5,996 bases of DNA from NCBI GenBank assembly GCA_937925525.1, contig CALALS010000004.1, forward strand, positions 1 to 5,996, read 5' to 3'. The first letter of the stretch is position 1, and every line of letters starts with the position of its first letter. Source of the stretch: an uncultured Flavobacteriales bacterium. GTDB taxonomy: Bacteria > Bacteroidota > Bacteroidia > Flavobacteriales_E > Vicingaceae. The notes beneath the pieces were generated by a model. That model searched no databases, was not told the DNA's origin, and saw nothing but the letters and a program-made list of their open reading frames with translations. Positions 5,782 through 5,996 of this stretch are shown one piece after another. Made by a program: the position numbers and the translations under genes.

Positions 5782-5996
5782 ATGAAAAAAATACTTTTTA
5801 CACTATTAGCATCTACAATATGTCTATTCTCATTTTCTCAAAATGATAGTATTAAAGCTGAATCAGGAGACTGGGGATTTACGGTAAATGTGACAGGATT
5901 GATTAATAATGTGGGGCTTTCTACCAATAAAGATGTGGTGGGCAATAGTTTAATTAGTACAAAGTATTTCTTTAGCAATCAAAATGCGGTAAGAGT
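5782..5996 (+). CDS. Exported, probable outer-membrane beta-barrel protein (N-terminal part, cut by window edge)
   Basis: Only the first 71 residues are in the window. They start MKKILFTLLASTICLFSFSQ, a typical Sec signal peptide with the flavobacterial-style ending FSFSQ; cleavage is expected near residue 19 or 20 and no lipobox Cys is present. The mature part runs NDSIKAESGDWGFTVNVTGLINNVGL and then KYFFSNQNAVRV. The first part looks like the opening strand of an outer-membrane barrel. The second resembles the RYFxSDNxAxR strand-and-turn pattern seen in small Bacteroidota barrel proteins. The upstream sequence is A-rich (AAAATAAAAG directly before ATG) rather than a Shine-Dalgarno site, as usual in this phylum. 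A near-match to the -7 consensus, TTTCTTTG, lies at 5748-5755, 26 nt before the ATG. The ligand and barrel size cannot be judged from this part. Confidence 0.75.
   Translation, partial: MKKILFTLLASTICLFSFSQNDSIKAESGDWGFTVNVTGLINNVGLSTNKDVVGNSLISTKYFFSNQNAVR

Noticed and set aside
1..5996. Search for CRISPR repeats, tRNA or rRNA genes, insertion sequences, toxin-antitoxin pairs and phage-defence genes
   Set aside because: Nearly all the DNA is accounted for by seven recognisable genes or gene parts and short gaps, and no repeat array, transposase or defence motif was seen.

Overview
The window looks like a chromosomal segment from a member of the Bacteroidota, probably in the Flavobacteriales/Chitinophagales range. 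The reasons are AT-rich DNA, ATG starts without clear Shine-Dalgarno sequences, upstream -7 elements of the Bacteroidota form TAnnTTTG (exact at three genes), a lipoprotein with a Cys-Lys-Lys-Glu start, and flavobacterial-type protein sequences. No phage, transposon, CRISPR or rRNA/tRNA signature is visible. This reads as ordinary housekeeping and envelope DNA rather than an accessory island.

Five genes lie on the minus strand. In the order of transcription they are: a Gfo/Idh/MocA-family NAD(P)-dependent sugar oxidoreductase (3947-4942), a lipoprotein of unknown function with beta-rich C-terminal sequence (2933-3823), a polyprenyl-phosphate sugar-phosphate transferase of the WcaJ type (1508-2923), 3-hydroxybutyryl-CoA dehydrogenase (568-1458), and the N-terminal part of a biotin carboxylase cut by the left window edge (1-517). 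Two genes lie on the plus strand: protein-L-isoaspartate O-methyltransferase, pcm (5083-5730), and the beginning of an exported, probably outer-membrane beta-barrel protein cut by the right edge (5782-5996). The two gene sets diverge from a 140-bp region (4943-5082).

Functionally there are three themes. The oxidoreductase, lipoprotein and phosphoglycosyl transferase suggest cell-surface glycan work: nucleotide-sugar modification, a surface or periplasmic lipoprotein, and loading of the first sugar onto undecaprenyl phosphate. The hydroxyacyl-CoA dehydrogenase and biotin carboxylase belong to acyl-CoA metabolism. Pcm repairs damaged proteins. The lipoprotein and transferase are the most tightly linked pair: 9 nt separate the lipoprotein stop from a GTG start in the same frame. 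The oxidoreductase, lipoprotein and dehydrogenase genes each have a recognisable -7 element of their own, so the minus-strand block is probably several transcription units rather than one operon.

The most unusual non-coding item is a small stem-loop (541-564) carrying GAGCGAAGTCGAAG on the minus strand, between the dehydrogenase and biotin carboxylase genes. It resembles a dispersed intergenic repeat. No convincing new multi-gene system is seen; the best lead is the coupled lipoprotein/transferase pair.
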